From Zopfochytrium polystomum (taxonomy: Eukaryota; Chytridiomycota; Chytridiomycetes; Chytridiales; Chytridiaceae), in contig JAIVFJ010000009.1 in assembly GCA_025765615.1 (NCBI GenBank), positions 310,001-374,000 of the forward strand: a DNA stretch of 64,000 bases, in the 5' to 3' direction. Below are positions 26,985 through 41,397 of this stretch, in pieces (the stretch's first letter is position 1; each line of letters begins with the position of its first letter). Position numbers and translations under genes: made by a program. The notes beneath the pieces are model-generated. The model ran no database searches and was not told where the DNA came from. It saw only the letters and a program-made list of their open reading frames with translations.

Positions 26985-28311
26985 TTCTTTAGAGTCCAAC
27001 AGTCGTTTATCTCTTTAGTTTTGTTTTCGATTTTCTCCACGAGACGGAAGGGAAATGTGGAGTGAACGGTGAGAAGAAGATTCGGAAAGGTTGAACGAAG
27101 ACGGATGCGGACGCACGAACAAAGTCCAATTTATACGGATTTGGCGTCTCATTCGCGGGCGGAACAAAAAAAAAATCGTCAAAATTTCGGACAGACCGAC
27201 CGACGGAGACAGACAGGGAGAGCGACGAAAGAGAAACAAACAAACAAACAAACAAGGCTCGAAAGTCGGGGAGGGGAACAAGCAGAACAAGAACGATCAA
27301 CGAACACGCCCGATGACCTGACCGGGGCGAAACAAAAACTGTGGAGGACTGACTGTCAAGCCCAAGGGGCAACCCAACATCCGTCTGTGCCCTGCGGCGT
27401 GGCGGTGTGTGTGTGCGGCCGCCCCTTCCCAATCCTCGCCGCTTCCGACCCACCTCGTTGCATTTACCGCAACACTCGCATATTACAAACAATAAATACA
27501 TCAACACCACCCGCCTGACCTTGACGATTCTTGCCCCCCCGACTGGCCTCCGCAACCGCCTCCCCTCCGCGCTCCACTCTCTCCTCACTTGCTCCACGCC
27601 GTCCTTGCATGCCCCCCCCTCCGTCGCCGCCCCCGATTCGGCAAAAGCAGCGTACGTGATGGCTTTGGTGAAACAGTAGCAGGCACCGCGTAATCGACGG
27701 CATGTGGAAGTAACGTAACACGATTTATTCTTTGTCTGCGCCTATCACGCAAAGAGGGGTCCAGAGTCTCAAGGCAGTACGTGGGGACGGTGGCGCGTCT
27801 TTTTCTTTTCGCGCCTTGACCCTGGCAAGCACAGTTTGCTTCTGAATGGCGATACTGTTATCGTCCAAACGGTAATACAACCGCTTAATTTTGCTCATCA
27901 GAGTAAAATATTTAAAAAAAGGCAAAGTTTTTTGGTCCCATATTGGGTTTTCCACTGTTATTTGTCGTTGGGTTTCAGGTGGCAGTTTGATAGAAACAGG
28001 CGTTGTCAAAGAAAAAGGTCTTCCACGGGAAGGGCATCACGGTATAGAGGGAAAGACACGGATCCGCACACTCGCTTCGGCTACGCGGAAAGACACTCTC
28101 ACACCCCGGGCCCGATGGGGAGGGGGTGGTTGTATACAGGGGAAGTTTTAGGCGCTGGTAGGGGGTAGAAAGAAGAAAAAAACACACAAAACCCAAGATA
28201 TAGTGAGGTTGAAGAGGCTCAAGTGTATATCAGAAGCAAAAGAGAGGAAGAGTCAGGAGAGGGGAAGGGGCAAGGAAATTAGTTCCTCATCCGATCATTC
28301 CAATCTTTTTT
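26985..28311. other. long intergenic region upstream of transporter A
   Basis: About 1.3 kb separates the tandem transporters. The part nearest 27000-27300 is the presumed promoter and 5' UTR of transporter A and includes an AAAC tetranucleotide run at about 27234-27255. Long frames over 27000-27600 sit on low-complexity pyrimidine/purine-biased sequence and are not credible genes. One small minus-strand frame (27725-28009) is listed separately. Confidence 0.5.
27725..28009 (-). CDS. possible small ORF or 3' exon, unknown function
   Basis: A 94-codon open frame on the minus strand ends at TAA 27725-27727. It has ordinary, non-repetitive amino-acid composition with a basic segment (IKRLYYRLDDNSIAIQKQ). 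The frame does not begin with ATG; the first ATG (codon 38) would leave 57 residues. Alternatively it could be the last exon of a gene or part of a transporter B 3' UTR. I recognise no family and would not rely on it. Confidence 0.2.
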   Translation of the reverse strand: MTTPVSIKLPPETQRQITVENPIWDQKTLPFFKYFTLMSKIKRLYYRLDDNSIAIQKQTVLARVKARKEKDAPPSPRTALRLWTPLCVIGADKE

Positions 28312-29793
28312 TTAGACCTTCTTCTCGTCGTCCTGCTCGACGACGGCGACCGAGGCGGGCTTTCCGTCGAAGAGGGCGTCCATGTCCTCAAGGGTGACAC
28401 CCTTGGTCTCAGGGTAGAAGAAGTAGCAGATCACCGCAATGAAGTAGTTGTAGGCCATGAAGACGAAGAAGGTCTTCCAGCCCAAGTTGGTCAGCATGAC
28501 AGGGAACAGGTAGCTGAGAGCAACACTGGCAACGTTCTGGGTCTGCGAGGCAATGCCGACGGCCTGAGCACGGACGGTCATGGGGAAGATCTCACCAGTG
28601 TAGATCCACACGGTGGCGCCCCAGGACGGCTTGTAGAAGAAGATGAAGACGAAGAACATGGAGACGAGGCCGATGCCAGTGCCCATCTGGTAGAGGGTGC
28701 CGTTGGCTTCGGTGGTGATGCCGACGATGGAGACGATGAGCATGGCAGTTCCCATACCGAGGGCACCAACGACGAGGATGGTAATGCGGCCGAGACGGTC
28801 GACGAAGATGGTCGAGTTGAGGGTGAAGAGGATACCGCAGATCGAGTTGACAACGTTGATGATGTTGGTGGTGTTCTGGTTGTTGAAGATCTTGTTGTAG
28901 ATCTTGGACGAGTACGAGTTCAGCGAGTTCTGGCCGGTCGTCTGCTGCGAGAAGTTGATGAAGATGGCCATGGCGAGACGCTTGAGCATGTTCGCCTTGG
29001 TGAAGAGCATCTGGTACACGGCCCAGGCGCCGGGGTTGTTGGCACGCTCGGCGTTGATGTACTCGGAGATTTCCTCGAGCTCTCGGTCGACGTCCTCGTC
29101 CGAGCGGAGCTTGGCCAGAACGGCGCGGGCCTCGTCGTTGCGGCCGTTGTAGATGAGCCAACGCGGGGACTCGGGACCCATCCAGACGGTGAAGATGAAG
29201 ACGGCGGGGGAGACGACCTGGAGGATGAGCACCATGCGCCACTGCCAGTCGCCGAGCTCCGAGTGCCAGCCCATGAAGAGCGCGACGAGGTACGAGAAGA
29301 AGGCGCCGACTGAGTACATGAGCTGCCAGAGGGACATCATGGTACCACGGATCTCGACGGGAGCCATTTCACCCATGTAGACGGGGCCGGACGGCAGCAT
29401 GAGACCTTGACCCAGCCCGACACCAGTGCGGCCGAGAACGTGGATGGCGAAGGTCGGGGAGAAGGTCTGGACGAAGGTGAAGCCGATGATAAGGAGAGCA
29501 CCGATGAACATGGGCAGACGGCGGCCGAAACGGTCGGACAGGATCGGGGCAACGAAGAAACCAGTGAAGACGGCACCGCACGAGTAACCAACACCAACAA
29601 GACCGACAGTGTCAGAGCTGACAGCGGGCTTGCCCTTGGAGTCGACGGTGTTGCCGAACGCCGCGTTCCAGGACGGGGAAGTGTTCGTGGCGTTGAAGGT
29701 GGAGGCATCGTAACCGTACATGAACATGCAGAGGGAGGTGGAGATGCAGACAAAGTAGGCATAGAGCAGCCGGCTTCTGGGGATGGCGCCCAT
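28312..29793 (-). CDS. MFS sugar (hexose) transporter B, intronless
   Basis: Single-exon sugar porter of 493 residues, paralogous to the neighbour at 25420-26984. It opens MGAIPRSRLLYAYFVCI and shows the same motifs in order: GYDASTFNATNT in helix 1, DRFGRRLPMFIGA, PESPRWLIYNGRNDEARA, QQTTGQNSLNSYSSKI, FVDRLGRITILVVG and PETKGVTLEDMDALFDG. Twelve hydrophobic segments fit the MFS fold. Where transporter A has an intron after NTMDSW, this copy reads straight through SPSWNAAFGN. Codon choice is strongly C/G-ending, suggesting high expression. It is divergent to the GH43 gene, with about 1 kb between their starts. Confidence 0.93.
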   Translation of the reverse strand: MGAIPRSRLLYAYFVCISTSLCMFMYGYDASTFNATNTSPSWNAAFGNTVDSKGKPAVSSDTVGLVGVGYSCGAVFTGFFVAPILSDRFGRRLPMFIGALLIIGFTFVQTFSPTFAIHVLGRTGVGLGQGLMLPSGPVYMGEMAPVEIRGTMMSLWQLMYSVGAFFSYLVALFMGWHSELGDWQWRMVLILQVVSPAVFIFTVWMGPESPRWLIYNGRNDEARAVLAKLRSDEDVDRELEEISEYINAERANNPGAWAVYQMLFTKANMLKRLAMAIFINFSQQTTGQNSLNSYSSKIYNKIFNNQNTTNIINVVNSICGILFTLNSTIFVDRLGRITILVVGALGMGTAMLIVSIVGITTEANGTLYQMGTGIGLVSMFFVFIFFYKPSWGATVWIYTGEIFPMTVRAQAVGIASQTQNVASVALSYLFPVMLTNLGWKTFFVFMAYNYFIAVICYFFYPETKGVTLEDMDALFDGKPASVAVVEQDDEKKV

Positions 29794-30311
29794 TTTTGCT
29801 TGAGTGTAGTTGTTATTACGTTCGATCGACTAGTGTATGAGAGTTTCGTCGAGGTCTATAGAAGGGTCACAAGAGGCCGATGTTTTGCAATCGAAACAAA
29901 CGGGGTTGAGTGTGTGAGAGAAAGGAAGGAAGTGGGTGGGGAGAGGGGGCGGTATTTATTTGTTTCAAGGAGAGGCGGTTTTGTTGGTTCCCTCCTTTTT
30001 TGCATGAACGAAAAAATGGGCGGCACCCTGAAAGGTTACCGGAAAGGAAGGTGACCCAGACAAACAATTTCTGCGTGATGAGCGAAGCTGGAAATCGGTG
30101 GGGAAGACAAAGAGGCTGGACAGCTTGGGGATGTGGAGGGATCCGTGGAGGGCAAAAGGGAGGGGCGAGTGGGATGAAATGGAGAGTCAGCAGCCAGACA
30201 GACAGACACAGAGAGGGAGGATATCGAGGACAGCCGATCATGTGCGTTCGTTCGATCGTCGAGCGAAGAATAATGAACTCTTCGACGCAGACGACAGGCA
30301 GGCAGGCAGGC

Positions 30312-30343
<32 letters not shown>

Positions 30344-30789
30344 CGAGAGAGAGCGAACGAGTTTACAGCGTGCGCTGCTGCGGACGACGCGGCGGAAGCA
30401 GCATCCTTCCTCCCTCCACTTTCGACTCCACCGCCGCGCACGCAACGAACGTGCAAACGACAAACGACAGACGGCCCTGCGCGCGTGACCCGTGGCTGGT
30501 GGCAAGCTATTATTATTACTTTCAGAGGAGAGATGACGTGGATGGGCGGGTGACAAGTGACAAGGCCGTTCATTTTACTTTCCGGGCGCGGAGCTTCGCG
30601 TGGATTCTCTTTTCATTTTTCATCCACGAAACAACAACTAGCAGTGCCACATTATTGTTGATTGGACGCCTTTTGCTATCATACACGCATCACGCACACC
30701 GACAGCCAGTTCAGTTCTGGCTGCTCTGGAACTCCGATTCATCCCCGGACGCTCCTCGCCGCCCGCCGTCGACAACAACCTTTGAGATA
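29794..30789. promoter_or_regulatory. divergent promoter region between transporter B and the GH43 gene
   Basis: 996 bases lie between two outward-facing ATGs. The region contains purine-rich tracts near the transporter and a CAGG/CAGA tetranucleotide repeat at 30295-30343. Long frames run through it but have repeat-driven composition and disagree with each other. Its regulatory role is inferred from position only; no specific binding site was recognised. Confidence 0.5.
30295..30343. repeat. (CAGG)4(CAGA)8 tetranucleotide microsatellite
   Basis: Four CAGG units (30295-30310) followed by eight CAGA units (30311-30342), in the divergent promoter region. Confidence 0.9.
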
Positions 30790-32739
30790 ATGGCTGCTCC
30801 GTCTTCTTCTTGTGGTAAAGGTTACGAGAACCAGCGCACTCCGGATCTGGGAAATGGCCTCTACAGAAACCCCGTCTTTCCAGGTTTGTGGACGAGTGGA
30901 GTCTTCTTTTCTCTTTGTTTCAGCACCCACCAACGCTTGTCGTTGTCGTTTCATTCAGGAGACCACCCGGACCCGTCCGTACTGAAAGATGGAGACGACT
31001 ACTACATGGTCCATTCTTCGTTCGACGTGTATCCGGGTCTGATCATTTACCATTCGAGAGATCTGATCAACTGGGCGCCGGTGGGTCCTGCGCTCACTAC
31101 GTGGATCGGGTCCGTGTGGGCCCCGTTCCTCACAAAAGTGTGAGTGTCAGACGGACTAGTTGGTTCCACCCTCCCTTTTTTTTGCACTCGCTGACACTGC
31201 AGATCGATCATCAGAGACGAGACATACTACATCTACGTCCCTGCACGCGGTGCGGGCAAGCCCACCAACTACGTCATCACGGCACCGTCCATCAAGGGCC
31301 CGTGGTCTGAGCCGCTGGACCTTCACAAACCCCTCGGCCCAGAGTTCCCTTCGTACATTGACCCGTCGCACGTAATTGGCGAGGACGGTAAACGCTACCT
31401 GTTCGTCGCGGGCACTCACTACATGCAGCTCGCCCCCGACGGACTGTCCATTCTTCCCGAGACATTCAAAGTGGCGGTAAAGGACTGGCCGATGCCCGAG
31501 GAATGGGTTTTTGAAAGCCCCGCGCCCGAAGGGCCGAAGGTGGCGCGCGTCGGAGAGTGGTTCTACCTCAACGTTGCACAAGGTGGAACTGCCGGTCCGC
31601 CAACCTCCCACATGACCCTGAGCTATAGGTCAAGATCCGTGCATGGGCCGTGGGAGTTTAGTCCTTACAATCCAGTGGTCTACACGAAAACGCCAGAAGA
31701 CCCCTGGTGGTCCAAGGGACACGGCACCCTCGTCCCAGGTCCGGACGGCGGCGCGAGTGAGTGGTACCTTGTTTTCCACGGCTACGAAAAGGACTACTGC
31801 AACCTGGGTCGGCAAACGCTGATGTCGCCCGTCGTCTTCACCGAGGACGGTTGGTGGCGCTTGGCCGACCAGGACGTGTCAAAACCGCAGCCAATGCCGA
31901 TCGTTATTCCGGGGTAATTGTCGATTGCAGATGTCCGCCCAGGCTGATTCCTGTTTGACATCCTTGGACCCTTCCTGTCCACCTACGCAAACAGCGAAAA
32001 GCATTTCAACATACCGTACAGCGACGACTTTTCCACAGACAAGTTTGGCATCCAATGGGGCTTCTACAGCTCCAAGGCCTCGACGCCGCCGTCGGGGCCA
32101 TCGCCTTCCGCACCGCCGCGCCACCGGTACGAGCACACCCCGACTGGCTCGTCCCTCGTGATCGCAGGCAAGGGCACGGGCCCAGCCGACGCCGAGCCGC
32201 TGACGTTCAAAACCGGCGACCGTGCTTACTCGATGGCGGTAAAGTTGACCCTCCTGAACCCGGCGACCTCGACTGCCGGCGCGCTGCTGTTCTACAACTC
32301 GAAGCTCTACGCCGGACTCGGCTTTGACGGCCACGGCGCCCTCATCATGCACCGCTACGGCACCGACCGGTACCTACCCGACCGCCTCCCGCCCACCCCT
32401 GCCGCTGCCGACGGCTCTTCTCCCGCGGCGGCTCCGACCTCCCTCCTCGTCCGCCTCGTCCTGGACTACGTTCCGACGACGCTAACCATGTACTACGCCG
32501 TCCCGCCCGCGGTGGCCGGAGAAGCCGTGCGGTGGAAGCGCTTCGAGACGCAGATCAACGTGGCGTCGTACGAGCACAACGCGAGCTACGACTTTTTGAG
32601 TCTGAGGCCGGGCGTCTACGCGGCGGGGGTGGGCGAGGTGCGCGTGGAAGCCGTCGAGTACGAAGCGAAGGAGGTGGAGGTTATGGAGAACGATATTGGG
32701 CTGCTGCACCGCGTTGCGGCTGCAAAGAAGGAAGTGTGA
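30790..32739 (+). CDS. GH43 glycosidase (beta-xylosidase / arabinofuranosidase type) with C-terminal beta-sandwich
   Basis: Predicted to release xylose or arabinose from short xylo-oligosaccharides. Exons 30790-30883, 30959-31139, 31203-31913 and 31995-32739 join in frame to 576 residues. The five-bladed propeller has the general-base motif DHPDPSVL (catalytic Asp at about residue 36) and the helper Asp in YIDPSHV. The general-acid Glu is in ESPAPEGPKVAR, and WWSKGHGTLVPGP follows. The C-terminal part (from about residue 350, NIPYSDDFSTDKFGIQW) resembles the beta-sandwich domain of GH43 beta-xylosidases. There is no signal peptide (it starts MAAPSSSCGKGYENQ), so the enzyme is probably cytosolic and acts on imported oligosaccharides, consistent with the transporter next door. 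The exact substrate is not determined. Confidence 0.92.
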
Positions 32740-33449
32740 ATGCGGCCGTTTGTCGGCTGTGGCGGAAAGTAATTGATGCTCTTCCCCAGCAGTGCTTCCT
32801 ATGAATTTTTTTGTGGCGAACACGATCCCCTCGACGGTGTATAGAAGTGACCGACCTTATTTCAACGTGCAGTTTGGCCGATCGAGCCACATTTTGCCTT
32901 TCAATTAGAACTCGCTGGCTTCCCCCACTTGCATAAGGGCTTGTTATAAGGGTTTGTGGTGCTTTTGTGGGTAAGTGTTCGAAGCAGTACGAGTGACTCG
33001 CGACCGCTGCTTGGGATAGGGAGCCTGCCAGTAAACGACGCCAATCTCGACGCTTCGCTGCCCGACGGCAGCGCACTTTCCATTACAGCTACGACTGCGA
33101 AAAAGTGCACGGCTGGCAGCCGAGGCTCCTTGGCATTAGGCTGATTGCAAGCGACAATGAATAGAGTGGCTCGCTGCCCCAGAGGCGAAAAATTATAACC
33201 TGACTCTCGGGAGTTGTGTCTACTGCGGCAAAGCAGCTCGACTGTCGGCAGTAGTGGGGTAACCGCACTATTGATTTCTACCCAATCGGACGAAAGAAGC
33301 AGACGAGCGCATATCGCCATCAGAGCAGCACGTGACGGGAAGGCAGCAGCAACTTCTGCCGGCCGGCCGTTCAGTCGGACGGCCGTAGGTTTCCCAACTC
33401 TTTTCGTCTTAAGTTTCCCGAACAAGCTGCGTGTATAAGTTTTTTATTA
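32740..33449. other. intergenic region between converging GH43 and coiled-coil genes
   Basis: About 710 bases with no recognised gene. A 525-base frame is open on the minus strand (32901-33425) but begins at TTG, and a 62-codon frame with an ATG lies on the + strand at 32956-33144. Neither matches a family I know. Confidence 0.4.
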
Positions 33450-35954
33450 TTATTTTCTCTTTGGCCGCCAGGGATCAGCCTCCCTTGGGAACGCCGGCAC
33501 GTTCCGCAGCGTGAACCCGAGCCGGTCAAACGTGTCCCGCCGCTGGTTCGCGTACTTCATCTCCGGGAACGGTCGGTGCTGCCGGAGCCCGCGCAAAATG
33601 GGCTCGACGTTCCTGCCCATAGTTCGGAACTCTTGAATGACCTCCTCGCTGTAGGCTTTGAATCGGTCGCCCTCGAGTTTGGACTGTCCCCAACACGGTC
33701 CCACGCGGAAAACCGTTTTTGCGTCACGTTTCGTTTTTCCATCAAACTTTGTGTTGAAGACGAAACTCACCGCTTCGGCCATCGCTCTTTCTTGGCGTTT
33801 GTGCTCGTCCAGCTTTGTCTGATCCTTCTTGATGTTTTCTCCCTTTTAATTTGGTTAGCCGAAAGTGATATTATAAAACAAGAACCCACAATTTGCACCA
33901 GATGGAACTGGCGCAGTTCCTGCCGCTTCATTCGCTCATTCAGCGCCACGGCCGCGTTTGCTTCCTGCTGCTCTCTCCAAGTTTTCTCCATCATCCGGCG
34001 CTCTTTGAGCCCTTCGGCTGTCCTCTCCGCCTCGAACGCTTCCGCCTCTTTGATCTGCAGAGAGTCACAAAAAATTAACGTCCCGCAAAAGATTTGCCCC
34101 CACAAACTCCCAAACCTTTGTCGTTCGATCCTCAAGCATCTCGCCGACCATTCGCTGATGACGCTCTCTTTCCATTTTCTCCCTCTTCTCCGCTAACCCG
34201 TCGTGGGCTCGTTCCAGTTTTCCCTCAAACTCTACCAGTTTCCCTTCCTTTTCCTGGGATAACCTCGCGTTCAGCTCTGCGACCTCGGAGCTCAAATGGT
34301 CCATGATGCTGCAAAGGGTCTTGTGTGAGATATATCATCAATTTCAGGGGAGCTCCGAAGAACAAGAGTGGTTTGTTTTCTCGCCAACCTACCTCGCTTT
34401 CTTGAAGTCGACATCCTTTTTCCGAGCGGTGACGTAACTCTTCATGTCGGTGAAGGAGGCGTTCTCCAAGTTCAATTTCGCCGCTTTGGCCTCTTCCAAC
34501 TCTTTGGCGTGCTGCTTACTGTGAGAAATTCAACCTTTTTTCAAATGCAAGCACGCCCAGTTTTACACCTTTTTGTCCTTGATACACTGCTCGAGCCCTT
34601 CTCGAGCGTCTTGAATCTGCTGATACCGCTTCCTCGCCAGCTCTTCAACCTCCTTTGCAGCTTCGGCAGCAGACTCCAATCCCAGAGCAGTGTAGTGAAT
34701 CTTTTCCTCCTGCACGGGGGTTTGGAGCGAGCGGATGGGAGTTCAGCCGTGAAATATAAGCTTACCCCCAAGCTTACCCCCTCCTTATTCACCGCCTCCC
34801 CCATTTCCAACTCCACCCCTGCGCCCCAACTCTCCTCGCCACTCCCACCCGCAAACCTGTCGCTCGTTCAAACTCTCCGCGAGCTTCCTCGCCGTCTCCT
34901 CTCGCTGGTGAATGGACAGCTCGACCTGCACGAGCCGCGCCTTCTCAGCCCGCTTCACCTCCTGCTCGTTGTCGATCAGCGAGTGGAGGCCCGCCGCCCG
35001 CGCCTCCTCGTCCTGCCGGACTTCGAGCTCGAGCTTCCGCTTGTGCTCCATCTGGAGCTGACGCTCCTGTTTGAGGTTTACGTTCAGCGCAAAATGAACG
35101 AAAAACCCGGGAAGGTAAACCGCACGGTCCAACACTTAACGTGCAAAACATTGGACAAAAGCATCCGGGCGTGGAGCTGGCGAATGGGGTTGGTAGCCAT
35201 GTACTGCATCAGCCGCGCCTTGTCGATGCGGTCGGCCCGTTCCTTTGCCAGCAGCAAACTCCAATCGGCGTCGGCCTTCAGCCGCCCTTCCTTTGCCGCA
35301 AGAAGCGAGCGGAGTAAAAAGAAAGGAAAATGGTAAGCGTCAGACATGAAAACCTTAGGTCGGCAAAGGGCGAGATTGGCGCAAAATAGAAACCGCTAGC
35401 ACCATTTCTTTTTTTTTCTTTTTATCTCGCAACCGTGCCAAAGAGGAAAAAAAAAAAAAAAAAAAAAAAAGAGTTTGGAGATTTACCTCAGCCTCGCGTT
35501 CTTGCTGAGCGTGATGATCCAGCCTCCTCTTTCGCTGTCCCATGATCGTGTTGGCCCAATTTTTAACTCGCTGGGAGGACTGTTGCGCGAGTCTGCGTTT
35601 CTGAAAGTGAGCGACGAGGATATCAGAGCCGAGCACGGTGATGAGCGCGTATCATTGATGATTCGTTCCCGCAAGTGAGCCAAATAGACCCTTTCACGCG
35701 TTTTTTTGCCTTCCTCGGTGTTCCACTCGCTTTTACTGCTGCCTATTTTTTTTTTTTTTTTTTCTTCCCTGCTCTCTCCCCCCGCGCACCTCATCGTTCA
35801 GTGCTGCCACGATCAACTCCTTATCCGAGGCGGTCGTCGAGGCCATTTTCTTGGCTTTCTCGAAGTCTGCGGCCGATATGCTCATGTGGCTGGGCTCGTT
35901 GCGGATGAAGTGAGGCGAGTGGGCCGGTGGTGAGGTGGTCGCGGTCACGAACAT
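33450..35954 (-). CDS. TPH-like coiled-coil protein, probably ciliary/axonemal (CFAP210/CCDC173-like)
   Basis: Long charged coiled-coil protein spread over about nine exons. Key pieces in order are MSISAADFEKAKKMAS (about 35840-35885), SSQRVKNWANTIMGQRKRRL (35520-35580) and LLLAKERADRIDKARLMQYM (about 35200-35260). Then come RQEEARAAGL-like heptads near 34990, KLERAHDGLAEKREKMER (about 34170-34225) and KERRMMEKTWREQQEANAAV (33945-34005). The C-terminal globular tail is FDRLGFTLRNVPAFP. The NW-NTI-QRKRRL segment and alternating E/R/K heptads resemble trichohyalin-plectin-homology proteins of microtubule inner surfaces. The first ATG taken is 35954, and an upstream exon is possible. The exact orthologue is uncertain; other TPH proteins (CFAP45, CFAP53, MNS1) remain possible. 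Confidence 0.58.
35447..35470. repeat. poly(A) tract of 24 bases in an intron
   Basis: Uninterrupted run of A on the + strand (T on the sense strand) in an intron of the coiled-coil gene; it may serve as a polypyrimidine tract. Confidence 0.8.
35746..35763. repeat. poly(T) tract of 18 bases in an intron
   Basis: Run of T on the + strand in the preceding intron of the coiled-coil gene, A on its sense strand. Confidence 0.8.
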
Positions 35955-36181
35955 GTTGCGCGCGTTCCTTTGGAGAAAATATTTGCGTACCAGTGCCACC
36001 TAATAAATATCGCGAAAAATATCAAAGCGCTCAACACACGAAACATCCTATTATGACTAGTGAAACCCGAACCGCAACACCAAGCTAAAACCAGAGTCCA
36101 ACTACACAGTCTTTCTGTTTGGCATACTGAGCGCATTTATCTTCAGCCAAGTGTCATGTTTCAATTTCTCCTCGCTGTGAA

Positions 36182-40292
<4,111 letters not shown>

Positions 40293-40357
40293 TTCGTTTC
40301 GGGTGGGACTGGACTTGTCCACCCGCTTCGCGAAGGCTGCGCCCAAAAAAAACCTTT

Positions 40358-41397
40358 TCACCGGAGAAACGTCCCCAGAACCCACTCAACATCACTGTCG
40401 GCCTCTCCCAGTTGCTTTTCGAGGGTCACCTCCTGAAAAATATCCGACACAGAAAGCTGCTCAAATCCGAGCTTCTCGGTGAACAATCGGATCGATGATT
40501 TGTTCGACAACGATATCTTGGCCATCAGCGATGTAATGCCCAGGACTTCGAACGCGTATCTGATCATGAGGCGAAGAGCCGTATAGCCCAACTTGCGCCT
40601 GCGCATGGTGGGTTCTGAAAGGATAGAATTAGCCCGATGGAATGCCTGTAAGCGGGAGGCGAACCAGCGATCATGATCTCGATTTCTGCTCGCTTGGGGT
40701 CGTCGTGATCGTTGAGGTACAGGTTCACGTCGCCAACCATCCCTCCGAGGTCCGTCCGCGAGAGCCCAGAGAGATTCTCGGTAAAATCGGGGCTCTGGAT
40801 GATGAAGGTACACTCTGTGGCGAGGGTTTTAGTGTTTCTTCCTCATGAATCAGCCACGTCGCACTTTTTTCGTCGTTCAGCCATGACTGCTGCATTTCTG
40901 TTGCCAGCAAGGCGCGGAAGCGAAGGTTGGCAAAACTGGTCAGCTAGTCGTCTTCAGTGGATGTGTCGAACCATACTCCTCATTCAATGTCAGAGGCTCT
41001 GATGCGGTCATTTCTAGAGATCAATTGAAAGTGAGTGGACCCACACAGATTTCAAAGAACGAGAATTCCCACCTAGCAGGAATGGAGATTGCATCCATCG
41101 GTTGTAATTCTTCGAAAAAGGCGTTAGGGTGGTGACTGAGAGAATCGCCGGTTTGAAGCGGTGTACCTCTACGTGCTCGCGGCTGTACGGAACCAACACG
41201 CACCTTGCTGATGCAGACCCATCAAGAACTGGCACCGTTACGATTGTTAAAGCGAGGTTCCAGTTGCGACGAAGTCGTGTGCGCAAAAGCCCGATCGAAT
41301 GAATCGACAGCATTAATGGAAAAAGTCGTCCAAGAGGAGGGCAAACATCCGGTTGGGACAAACCTGCAGTGATCGTGGTGTTCGCGTTCTCTCTCAT
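40358..41397 (-). CDS. NAT9: NAT9-like N-acetyltransferase (GNAT fold)
   Basis: GNAT-family acetyltransferase related to NAT9, reported in animals to act on microtubule-associated substrates. Exon 1 is 41364-41397, exon 2 41167-41207 and exon 3 41073-41109. They join in frame to MRENANTTITAARCVLVPYS then EHVENYNRWMQSPFLL, aligning with the NAT9 N-terminus. The next exon supplies TASEPLTLNEEYG. The acetyl-CoA site region reads IMIAEPTMRRRKLGYTALRL across an intron (about 40575-40700). FEVLGITSLMAKISLSNKSS and SDIFQEVTLEK follow, both strong family blocks, with a TGA stop at 40358-40360. It lies 66 bases before the upstream AlaRS start on the same strand, so the AlaRS promoter probably overlaps its 3' end. 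Confidence 0.88.

Noticed and set aside
27007..27597. Minus-strand frame of 196 codons upstream of transporter A
   Set aside because: Its composition is driven by low-complexity pyrimidine-rich DNA and it lies in the presumed promoter; no motifs.
29407..30054. Long + strand frame over transporter B and its upstream region
   Set aside because: It is antisense to a clear sugar-transporter gene and is open because of the biased third positions of that gene.
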